Origin: SABI01 sp963677695
GTDB lineage: Bacteria > Spirochaetota > Spirochaetia > Sphaerochaetales > Sphaerochaetaceae
Direction: 5' to 3'
NCBI GenBank assembly: GCA_963677695.2
Contig: CAXXUJ010000001.1
Span: 2,294,001-2,358,000, forward strand
Length of the DNA: 64,000 nt
In this document: positions 52,458 through 59,711 of the stretch, piece after piece
How positions within the stretch are numbered: the first letter of the stretch is position 1
How the letters are laid out: the number at the start of each line of letters is the position of its first letter
Notes under the pieces: generated by a model
Told to the model about the DNA's origin: nothing
The model's database searches: none
Seen by the model: only the letters and a program-made list of their open reading frames with translations
Translations under genes and position numbers: made by a program

Positions 52458-52689
52458 AGAATTTCTCTAATATTTCACTCATTCCCCAAGCTTATCAGCT
52501 TTTGTCAAATTCCTCCATCTTTCCACCTTCTTTCCTGAAGCGACATAGATATAAACCTTGACTTCAAAAGTTTTATAGTATAAAAAAATTATAATAGATA
52601 GAAAAAAATTATAAATACGAATTAATTTTAACACGTCGAGTGAAAAATATAGAAAAGGTGTCTACATCTATGAATCCAGGAGCGATACA

Positions 52690-53742
52690 GTGAGAGTATT
52701 GGTGATCAACCCAGGCGCGACATCAACAAAGATCGCAGTTTTTAATGAAAACGTTGAAGTTCTGAACGAAATGATCAGTCATTCTATTGAAGAGCTTGAA
52801 TCCTTCAGTCGGATCATCGACCAGGCTGCATACCGGAAGAAACGTATTCTAGACAAACTTCATGCTGCCGGATGGACACTTAAAGATTTCTCAGCAGTAT
52901 GCGGCCGGGGAGGTCTTTTGAAGCCCATCCCTTCCGGCACCTATGTAGTGAATGAATCAGTAATAGAGGATATCGTGAATGCTTCCTATGGAGAACATGC
53001 ATCCAATCTCGGGGCCTACCTTGCAAAGGAACTCGCTGATGAGGTGTCGATTCCCTCTTATTTCGTAGATCCGGTATGTGTCGATGAAATGTCCGATATT
53101 GCTCATATGAGTGGATTCAGAAATATGAAACGAGTCAGTCTCTTCCACGCACTCAACCATAAGAGCATAGCCCGAAAGGCAGCAGCAGAACTGGGCAAAA
53201 CCTACCAAGAGCTGAACCTTATTGTTGTACATCTTGGTGGCGGAGTTTCGGTGGCGGCACATGAGCAGGGAAGGGCAGTTGATGTTTTTAATGTTACTGA
53301 CGAGGGGAGTTTCAGCATGGACAGAGCAGGCGGTCTGCCGGTACGTGCTCTTATCGACTATTGCTTTTCAGGAAAGTCGAAAGCTGAGATCAAGTCTGAG
53401 TTAGCAAAATCAGCGGGGATCTTCTCCTATCTCGGTACGAATAACTTTAAAGAAGTTGTTTCTATGGCATTCGGAGGAAATGATGAGGCCATGCAAGTCT
53501 TCAAGGCTTTTGCCTACCAGATTGCCAAGGATATAGGGGCGATGGCTGCTGTTCTTAGGTACAGGATTGATGCCGTAGTACTCACAGGAGGAATTGCTTA
53601 CAGCATGGAATTCTGCAGGGAAATCAGAAGCTATGTGGATCCTTTGGGGACTGTTCTCATAATTCCCGGTGAAGCGGAGATGGTATCTATGGCAGAAGGT
53701 GCCCTGCGGGTGCTTCATGGCGGACCGTCACAAGTATACTGA
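52690..53742 (+). CDS. buk: Butyrate kinase-family acyl kinase
   Basis: A 350-residue acetokinase-superfamily enzyme that makes ATP from an acyl-phosphate: VLVINPGATSTKIAVF (nucleotide loop), VCGRGGLLKPIPSGTYVVN, LFHALNHKSIAR, VVHLGGGVSVAAHEQGRAVD and VLTGGIAYS. GTG start with AGGAG upstream. The true substrate may be a branched or aryl acyl-phosphate, given the neighbouring indolepyruvate oxidoreductase. Its former leader region is disturbed by the IS nest; a TTGACT box lies at 52560. Confidence 0.9.
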   Translation: MRVLVINPGATSTKIAVFNENVEVLNEMISHSIEELESFSRIIDQAAYRKKRILDKLHAAGWTLKDFSAVCGRGGLLKPIPSGTYVVNESVIEDIVNASYGEHASNLGAYLAKELADEVSIPSYFVDPVCVDEMSDIAHMSGFRNMKRVSLFHALNHKSIARKAAAELGKTYQELNLIVVHLGGGVSVAAHEQGRAVDVFNVTDEGSFSMDRAGGLPVRALIDYCFSGKSKAEIKSELAKSAGIFSYLGTNNFKEVVSMAFGGNDEAMQVFKAFAYQIAKDIGAMAAVLRYRIDAVVLTGGIAYSMEFCREIRSYVDPLGTVLIIPGEAEMVSMAEGALRVLHGGPSQVY

Positions 53743-53758
53743 TGAAAGGAGAGACGAT

Positions 53759-54667
53759 ATGTTAACAACAATTGCACAGATCATTGAGATGGCCTCTGAC
53801 CATCAAGGAAATAGAATCGCGGTAGCAGCCGCTCACGATGAAGATGTCATCAAGGCTATCATATCGGGACGGAATATGAATATTGTTGAGCCTCTGCTCA
53901 TAGGTGACGAGGTAAAGATTCGTTATATACTGAAATTCCTGGGAGAAACACCTGAATCATATCAGATCTTTCCGGCTGAAAATGACGCTGATAGTGCTGC
54001 AAAGGCTGTTGCCTTGGTCAGGGAAGGTCGTGCAGGGATTCTGATGAAGGGTATTCTTTCAACCGATGCACTCATGCGCTCTGTTCTGAATAGTGAGACC
54101 GGAATCAGGACAGGAGACCTCATCAGTCATATCATGATGTATGAGACAGAGTTCTATAGCAAATTGCTCTTTCTGACAGACGGAGGAGTCAACACCTATC
54201 CTGACCTGGAAGGGAAGGCTCATATACTTGAGAACGCCGCCCGTGTTCTAAGAGCATTGGGGTATGACCGTATACATGCCTCCTGTGTTTGCGGTTCAGA
54301 AGTGGTTGATTCAAAAATCAAGTCAACATTGGATGCGTATGATCTTTCCCGAATGAAGAACCGTTGGGAGCCATATGGGATGAGTGTGCTCGGCCCAGTC
54401 GGCTTGGATATGGCCTTGAGCATAGAAGCCTGTCTCCATAAGAATTACAAGGGAGAGGGAATCGGCGATGCGGACATACTTCTGATGCCGAATTATGAGA
54501 TGGGTAACGGGATCGGGAAGGCCTTTACCCTGTGTGGCGCTAAGAATGCCGGGATCGTAATAGGGGCAGGGGTTCCCATTATTCTGGTATCACGTTCAGA
54601 CAGCGCGTTGTCGAAGCTTGCCTCAATAGCGCTGGGATGCGTGCTTTCAAAAACGAATATTTGGTAG
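53759..54667 (+). CDS. ptb: Phosphate butyryltransferase-family phosphotransacylase
   Basis: A 302-residue enzyme that swaps CoA for phosphate on an acyl group: RIAVAAAHDEDVIKAI, GRAGILMKGILSTDALMRSVLNSETGIR, LTDGGVNTYPDLEGKA, GPVGLDMALSIEA and ADILLMPNYEMGNGIGKAF, all typical of Ptb. ATG 53759 has GAAAGGAGAG upstream and follows the kinase stop by 16 bases. With buk it conserves the thioester energy made by IorAB as ATP. Confidence 0.92.
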   Translation: MLTTIAQIIEMASDHQGNRIAVAAAHDEDVIKAIISGRNMNIVEPLLIGDEVKIRYILKFLGETPESYQIFPAENDADSAAKAVALVREGRAGILMKGILSTDALMRSVLNSETGIRTGDLISHIMMYETEFYSKLLFLTDGGVNTYPDLEGKAHILENAARVLRALGYDRIHASCVCGSEVVDSKIKSTLDAYDLSRMKNRWEPYGMSVLGPVGLDMALSIEACLHKNYKGEGIGDADILLMPNYEMGNGIGKAFTLCGAKNAGIVIGAGVPIILVSRSDSALSKLASIALGCVLSKTNIW

Positions 54668-54686
54668 GAATGGAGGTAGAAAGACG

Positions 54687-56444
54687 ATGAAAGAACTGCT
54701 TTCTGGAAACGAAGCTGTAGCCCGAGGTGCCTATGAAGCCGGAGTCCAAATCTGTTCGGCATACCCTGGCACTCCTAGTACGGAGATTTTTGAGAATCTC
54801 CCACAGTATAAGACCGAACTCTACAGCGAATGGGCTCCGAATGAAAAGGTCGCTGTAGAAGTTGCGTATGGTGCTTCCATTGCCGGAGTCCGGTCCCTGT
54901 GTGCTATGAAACATGTAGGAGTTAATGTTGCGGCTGACCCGATTTTTACGGCAACCTATAATGGAATCGGAAGGGGCTTCGTAATTGTCTCTGCGGATGA
55001 TCCTTCTTTGCATTCATCGCAAAATGAACAGGATAATCGCTACTATGCCAGGGCGGCGAAAATGCCGATGATTGAACCGTCAGACAGTCAGGAGTGCAAG
55101 GATTTTATGAAGGAAGCGTACGAAGTTTCCGAGCTGTTTGATCTACCAGTCCTATTCCGCATGACAACCAGGATCTGTCACTCCAAGAGCTTGGTCGTGA
55201 TCGGGGACCGATCGGAGATTGAGAGCTCAGTCTACAAGAAGAATGCAAGGAAGTTTGTCTGTACCCCGGCCCATGCTTACGATAACCATCCCATTCTTGA
55301 GGAAAAACTGAGGGACCTGGAGAATTTCGGAAATACCAGCAGCCTTAACAGAATAGAACTCAATGGAAGGAAAGTGGGAATAATTACCGCTTCCATTGCC
55401 TACCAGTATGCCAAGGAGGCATTTCCTCAAGATACATCCTTCCTGAAACTGGGATTGACCAACCCCTTACCTATGGAGCTTATACGAAAATTCTCCACAG
55501 AGGTGGAAAAACTCTATATCATTGAAGAGCTTGAAGGGTTTATGGAAGAGCAGATCAAGGCAGCCGGGATTGCCTGTGAGGGGAAAGCTCTGCTAGGAAA
55601 TATCCATGAGCTGAATCCCCAACTTATTCAAGAACGGTTGCTCGGATATAGGAATAAGACTGTACATCCGGGAGTTGAAGCGGTCTCAAGACCGCCTGCG
55701 CTCTGTCCCGGCTGTCCTCACAGAGGGTTCTTTTATACCATGTCGAAAAACAAGAACTTCGTAATCTCCGGTGATATCGGATGCTATACGTTGGGTGCCT
55801 CTGCCCCTCTCAATGCCATGGATACCTGTGTCTGCATGGGAGGAGGTTTCTCCATAGCAATGGGAATGGCCAAGGCGTTTGAACTGACTGGAGATGTGCA
55901 TAGGAAAGTATTCGGCGTCGTCGGAGATTCTACCTTCTTTCACAGCGGTATGACTGGTGCAGCTGAAATCATCTACAACAAGGGCAATGTCATTCCGGTT
56001 GTTCTGGACAACAGCATTACGGCGATGACCGGACAGCAGGATAATCCAAATACAGGAAAAACTCTCATGGGAACAGCTGTGGTATCCATCAGTATTGAGA
56101 AACAGTTGGAGGCCCTTGGCTATGAGCAGGTCTTCATCGTCGATCCACAAGATCTCAGGGCAATGAAAGAAGCTGTTGACGGTGCCATTGCAAGTATAGT
56201 ACCCGCGGCAATCGTCACAAAAAGACCCTGTGTTCTTATCAAGGCGAAGGATCAAGAATTTGGCATGTGTACAGTCATCTCTGAAGCATGCATCGGCTGT
56301 GAGCTGTGTCTCAAAGTGGGATGCCCGGCGATCTTCATGAAGGACGGGAAAAGCACGATTGACCCGACATTATGCGTAGGTTGTACCGTCTGTGCCCAAG
56401 TCTGCCCTAAGGATGCGATCAGCAAGAAGGAGAGATTATCGTGA
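54687..56444 (+). CDS. iorA: Indolepyruvate:ferredoxin oxidoreductase alpha subunit
   Basis: A 585-residue catalytic subunit: GNEAVARGAYEAGVQICSAYPGTPSTEIFE, then the thiamine diphosphate domain with CPGCPHRGFFYT, GDIGCYTLG and GVVGDSTFFHSGMTG, and a C-terminal two-cluster ferredoxin domain (CIGCELCLKVGCP, CVGCTVCAQVCP). It oxidatively decarboxylates aryl-pyruvates to aryl-acetyl-CoA with reduction of ferredoxin. It lies 19 bases after ptb and overlaps iorB. Confidence 0.95.
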   Translation: MKELLSGNEAVARGAYEAGVQICSAYPGTPSTEIFENLPQYKTELYSEWAPNEKVAVEVAYGASIAGVRSLCAMKHVGVNVAADPIFTATYNGIGRGFVIVSADDPSLHSSQNEQDNRYYARAAKMPMIEPSDSQECKDFMKEAYEVSELFDLPVLFRMTTRICHSKSLVVIGDRSEIESSVYKKNARKFVCTPAHAYDNHPILEEKLRDLENFGNTSSLNRIELNGRKVGIITASIAYQYAKEAFPQDTSFLKLGLTNPLPMELIRKFSTEVEKLYIIEELEGFMEEQIKAAGIACEGKALLGNIHELNPQLIQERLLGYRNKTVHPGVEAVSRPPALCPGCPHRGFFYTMSKNKNFVISGDIGCYTLGASAPLNAMDTCVCMGGGFSIAMGMAKAFELTGDVHRKVFGVVGDSTFFHSGMTGAAEIIYNKGNVIPVVLDNSITAMTGQQDNPNTGKTLMGTAVVSISIEKQLEALGYEQVFIVDPQDLRAMKEAVDGAIASIVPAAIVTKRPCVLIKAKDQEFGMCTVISEACIGCELCLKVGCPAIFMKDGKSTIDPTLCVGCTVCAQVCPKDAISKKERLS

Positions 56445-57016
56445 TGCATGTGAAGAGAGCTCTTCTTGTAGGTGTGGGAGGTCAGGGCACAATTCTCGTT
56501 GCTAAGATTTTAACAAAGGGCCTGATACTGGCGGGCTACGATGTTAAAATGTCGGAAGTGCATGGGATGAGTCAGCGCGGAGGTTCTGTATCGACCCAAG
56601 TACATTGGGGAGAGAAGGTTTTTTCCCCGGTGATCGGTGAGGGAGCAGCTGACTACCTGGTGGCGTTCGAAAAAATGGAAGCCATCAGATATTCCCGATT
56701 CCTGAAAATGGACGGAATAGCTATTATAAATGACTATGAGATGGTCTCCTCAAGTATCGCTGCTGGACTTGCTGAGTATCCTTCTCACTGTACCGAAGCT
56801 ATGCAGGAAGAGTTTTCCTGCACAGTGCTGAATGCCGCTGCTGCAGCGGTTGGTCTTGGAAATGCCAGATGTATGAACCTCGTGCTTTTCGGTGCGATGG
56901 TAAAGGCGTTCAACCTTGACCACATCGAATGGAGACAGGTGATAGCTGAAACCGTTCCCGAAACCTTCAGGGAGATTAACTTGAAAGCATTCGAAGCCGG
57001 ATATATACATTCATGA
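56441..57016 (+). CDS. iorB: Indolepyruvate:ferredoxin oxidoreductase beta subunit
   Basis: A 191-residue gamma-type subunit: ALLVGVGGQGTILVAKILTKGLILAGYDVKMSEVHGMSQRGGSVSTQVHWG and the conserved acidic C-terminal half. It pairs with IorA. The start is GTG 56441, eight bases after AAGGAG; ATG 56444, which shares a base with the iorA stop, is also possible. It is the last gene of the catabolic operon. Confidence 0.95.
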   Translation: MMHVKRALLVGVGGQGTILVAKILTKGLILAGYDVKMSEVHGMSQRGGSVSTQVHWGEKVFSPVIGEGAADYLVAFEKMEAIRYSRFLKMDGIAIINDYEMVSSSIAAGLAEYPSHCTEAMQEEFSCTVLNAAAAAVGLGNARCMNLVLFGAMVKAFNLDHIEWRQVIAETVPETFREINLKAFEAGYIHS

Positions 57017-57074
57017 GAGATTTCCTTTCCGTATGTTTTGCCTGAATTGTCGGAATTCCTGAATCAGATCCGCC

Positions 57075-57104
57075 TTGCCTTCACTATTCCTCCCGCTGTA
57101 TACT
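57075..57104 (+). promoter_or_regulatory. Promoter of the Memo/AMMECR1 operon
   Basis: TTGCCT (57075-57080), 18-bp spacer, TATACT (57099-57104); AAGGAGGGG precedes the ATG at 57154. Confidence 0.65.
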
Positions 57105-57153
57105 TATCTCGTGAGTAACGGATAGTATCCATTCAACTCACAAGGAGGGGTGT

Positions 57154-58053
57154 ATGTCTGGAAATGATTCCTATCCAACCAGAAATGCCCGGTATGCGGG
57201 CAGCTGGTATCCCGGTGAGGACAACGAGCTCCGCTCCCTGATTCTCGGCACCACCGGTGCCGCAGTGAAGAGAGAAGCCGGTCCTCTTTCCTGTGCCGTT
57301 CTTCCTCATGCAGGCCTCTACTATTCGGCGAGGGGTATCGCTCCTCTGCTTTGTGATGTCACTGGAGTTCTCAAGCGTGTTCTTATTCTCTCGCCCTCCC
57401 ACTATTACCGACTCTCACCTGACATACTGTCTGCCGGACGGTTTTCAGGGTATCAGACACCGCTTGGAAAACTTGGGTCCTTCGACCCGTTTCCTTCAGT
57501 TTCTTCCGTTGAGGTGAATCCCGCCCTAGAGAAAGAACATGCACTTGAGATGGTGCTTCCCTTCCTCGCTTTTATTCAAGAACGGCAGGGAACTCCCATT
57601 GAAGTGGCCATGGCACTGATCAGTGAAGTGAACGATACCGTCAGTGCACGCAACCTTGCAAGTACGATAAAATCGGCACTCGGCAGGGAATCTCTCCTCA
57701 CCGGTGAGACTCTCGTAATCGCTTCCAGCGATTTCACCCATTACGGAAGTCGTTTCTCATACACTCCCTTCGGTCCTGAAGTAACTATGGATGTGATATC
57801 GAAGGTACAGTCGCTCGACCTTGATACGGGAAATGCTCTGGTGAGCGGAGATCTGGAAACGCTCTTTTCCTCCCGTTCCCATCAGCGGTTGAGTGTCTGC
57901 GGAATAGCAGGAGCTTCGGTGGTCAGTGCTCTAGCATCTTCTTTGCATCTTCGTGGAGAAGTGAGCGACTACTATACATCTCTCGATGTGACCGGTGAGA
58001 TTTCGAATGATTTCGTAGCGTACGAGACGATCCTGTGGAGGAATCATGATTGA
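57154..58053 (+). CDS. Memo-family protein (AmmeMemoRadiSam system protein B)
   Basis: A 299-residue protein related to LigB-type dioxygenases and human MEMO1: ARYAGSWYPGEDNELRSLI, CAVLPHAGLYYSARGIAPLL, VLILSPSHYYRL, VIASSDFTHYGSRFSYTPFG and DYYTSLDV. The histidines of PHAG, SPSHY and DFTHYG form the expected metal site. Function in bacteria is unknown. It overlaps the following AMMECR1 gene by eight bases. Confidence 0.9.
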   Translation: MSGNDSYPTRNARYAGSWYPGEDNELRSLILGTTGAAVKREAGPLSCAVLPHAGLYYSARGIAPLLCDVTGVLKRVLILSPSHYYRLSPDILSAGRFSGYQTPLGKLGSFDPFPSVSSVEVNPALEKEHALEMVLPFLAFIQERQGTPIEVAMALISEVNDTVSARNLASTIKSALGRESLLTGETLVIASSDFTHYGSRFSYTPFGPEVTMDVISKVQSLDLDTGNALVSGDLETLFSSRSHQRLSVCGIAGASVVSALASSLHLRGEVSDYYTSLDVTGEISNDFVAYETILWRNHD

Positions 58054-58609
58054 AGAGTATCAGAAGCAGCTGCTCACGTTAGCCCGTGAATCAATTGAAA
58101 CTCAGTTTTCTCTTGGACATTCACCGATGCTCGAGCAAATCGAGAAGAGCGTTCCCGACGCGATGAACACACACGAAGGAGCCTTTGTCACTCTCAAGAA
58201 AAGAATGGCAGGAGGGGAGGAGCAGCTACGTGGCTGTATCGGTAATATCATAGCAAGCAGACCCCTGTACCTGAGCATCTGGTCACTCGCGAGGGAAAGC
58301 GCTTTCGGCGATCCCCGATTTTCTCCGCTCAAGGAAGAAGAACTGTCAAAGGTGACCATTGAGATTTCGGTTCTTACCGTTCCTTCTCCTGTCTCTTCTG
58401 CCGATGAGATAGTCGTCGGACGTGACGGAGTTCTGTTGACTATGGGGTATCACAGGGCGGTGTTTCTTCCTCAGGTAGCTACCGAACAGGGATGGAACCG
58501 AGAGACGATGCTCGACCACCTTGCCATGAAAGCCGGTCTGCCGCCTTCGGCCTGGAAATCTGATCCCTGCGAATTCGAAGTATTTCAGGCAGAAGTGTTT
58601 TCTGAGTAA
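58046..58609 (+). CDS. AMMECR1-domain protein (AmmeMemoRadiSam system protein A)
   Basis: A 187-residue AMMECR1 domain: GAFVTLKKRMAGGEEQLRGCIGNIIASRPLYLSIWSLARESAFGDPRFSPLKEEELSKVTIEISVLTVP, with the LRGCIG hallmark. It is coupled to the Memo gene. The usual third partner, a radical SAM protein, is not next to it within the window. Confidence 0.92.
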   Translation: MIEEYQKQLLTLARESIETQFSLGHSPMLEQIEKSVPDAMNTHEGAFVTLKKRMAGGEEQLRGCIGNIIASRPLYLSIWSLARESAFGDPRFSPLKEEELSKVTIEISVLTVPSPVSSADEIVVGRDGVLLTMGYHRAVFLPQVATEQGWNRETMLDHLAMKAGLPPSAWKSDPCEFEVFQAEVFSE

Positions 58610-58665
58610 TGAGATTGGCTGGATACTTTTCTCCGTTCTCTTATTCTATGAATTTTCCCTTTTCG

Positions 58666-58980
58666 TTACCGCGAATATGCCTGCAGCTTATCGATCAGAC
58701 CCTGAGCGTACGCTTCATTTACCACCTTCCAATCATTTCTTCGTGAAAAGAATAGGGTGGCGTAGTTTCTCTGAATCTGTGTGCCATTGAAGAGGTAATG
58801 GGCAATTCTTTCAATACATTCTGGGGCTGTGACAGCGGAAAGGCGGAAATCAACGATTCTGGTGACAGGAAGGTCAGCCTTATTCAGCCATTCCATGATG
58901 ATGTCGATATCTTCCGGTTTCCCGCTCTGTGCGCATAATTTCAGCTCTTCAGATATCTTATGGTAGAGTGAGATTATCAT
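58666..58980 (-). CDS. Small protein of unknown function, coupled to marR
   Basis: A 104-residue, mostly helical soluble protein: MIISLYHKISEELKLCAQ, IDIIMEWLNKADLPVTRIVDFRLSAVTAPECIERIAHYLFNGTQIQRNYATLFFSRRNDW. No family was recognised. Its ATG overlaps the marR stop (ATGA), so it belongs to the regulator's transcript. The repeated helix pairs could be a small HEAT-like fold; this is a guess from pattern only. Confidence 0.65.
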   Translation of the reverse strand: MIISLYHKISEELKLCAQSGKPEDIDIIMEWLNKADLPVTRIVDFRLSAVTAPECIERIAHYLFNGTQIQRNYATLFFSRRNDWKVVNEAYAQGLIDKLQAYSR

Positions 58981-59438
58981 AACAGTACCTTCTGTGTATC
59001 GAGGAATCGAATCTTCTTCAGTAAGGTATTCAGCAGTTCCTTATCCTCCTCGCTGAGAGATTCACTCATGGATCTGATCCTTTCATTGTAGGCAGGAATA
59101 ATCTCGTCAAGAAGAAGTTCTCCTTCCTGAGAGAGCTGAAGGCTTTTCGATCGGGCGTCTTTTTCCTGCTTTGAGACAGTTATCAAACCTTCAGCTTCCA
59201 GACGCAATATCATTCTGGTAATGCCAGGTCGTGTTTTTCCTGTCATTCGTGCAATTTCAGCAGGGTTGAGGATGCCCTCTCCTTTTTCCTTCAGCATAAG
59301 GAGCACGGTGAGTCGAGCCTGAGAGAGATTTTTCGGTCTGAGGTAGTCCTCAAGATCATTGAGCAGCCACATGCCCGCCTGCATGACATTGAACATAGAA
59401 GAGAAAGTGAGAGAGTCCAGGAGATCTGATGTGTTCAT
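58977..59438 (-). CDS. MarR-family transcriptional regulator
   Basis: A 153-residue regulator with the winged helix LSQARLTVLLMLKEKGEGILNPAEIARMTGKTRPGITRMILRLEAEGLITVSKQEKDARSKSLQLSQEG, including the D-R-S/LT-type wing. The start ATG lies six bases after the -10 box, with no ribosome-binding site, so the mRNA is probably leaderless. A near-perfect palindrome covers its promoter and suggests autoregulation. Confidence 0.9.
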   Translation of the reverse strand: MNTSDLLDSLTFSSMFNVMQAGMWLLNDLEDYLRPKNLSQARLTVLLMLKEKGEGILNPAEIARMTGKTRPGITRMILRLEAEGLITVSKQEKDARSKSLQLSQEGELLLDEIIPAYNERIRSMSESLSEEDKELLNTLLKKIRFLDTQKVLL

Positions 59439-59440
59439 TC

Positions 59441-59473
59441 TTAATAGTTAACATGTTAATTATTAATTGTCAA
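59441..59473 (-). promoter_or_regulatory. marR promoter with overlapping palindromic operator
   Basis: Minus strand: TTGACA (59468-59473), 17-bp spacer, TAACTA (59445-59450). A 26-base palindrome centred on CATG (59441-59466; 12 of 13 pairs match, core TTAACATGTTAA) covers the spacer and -10, a typical MarR operator layout. Confidence 0.75.
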
Positions 59474-59588
59474 GAAATGTGCATCACCTTATCTGTGTGC
59501 AGGGGAAATATAAAAGGCAGGAGGTCCTCCCCGGAATATTCTTACCTGCAAAAAAGGCGGTTACATTGTCCTGTTTTATCTGATATTA

Positions 59589-59597
59589 TGCTATAAT
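59589..59597 (+). promoter_or_regulatory. Extended -10 promoter of the AraC-sensor operon
   Basis: TGC-TATAAT (59589-59597) without a clear -35; about 107 bases before ATG 59712, leaving room for regulation in the leader. No other gene is seen in 59474-59711. Confidence 0.55.
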
Positions 59598-59711
59598 CAT
59601 ATTCTTTCGTATGCGATCTAATAATTAACAGGAACACAAACTGAACTTGAATGAGGCGTCATAATAAAAGGATTGTAGAGATTGCCACGATGAGGTGAGA
59701 GAAACCGACAC

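Larger units (their letters stand above)
47872..52482 (-). pseudogene. ISL3-family transposase, split into three pieces
   Basis: Pieces on the minus strand: 52482-52466 (ATG; MSEILE), 50945-50611 (KFYENLLDIELPWEVVG..., zinc finger CPECG), and 48758-47872 (DDSIKTVAENFSL..., GIDETSFQKRHEYVTVILD, to SPSPTR). Removing both insertions and one copy of each duplication joins them in one frame of 1239 bases, 412 residues. GTG 50956 and ATG 48696 are only apparent starts produced by the disruption. Confidence 0.9.
47861..52544 (-). mobile_element. ISL3-family insertion sequence, disrupted by two nested elements
   Basis: Ends: GGCGCTTCC at 47861 and its imperfect inverted copy ending GAAGCGAC at 52544. 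It is flanked by the 8-base direct repeat ATAGATAT (47853-47860 and 52545-52552), the duplication size expected for ISL3. Without the two inner insertions the element is 1312 bp, a normal ISL3 size. Its transposase gene is broken twice, so it cannot move on its own. Confidence 0.9.
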
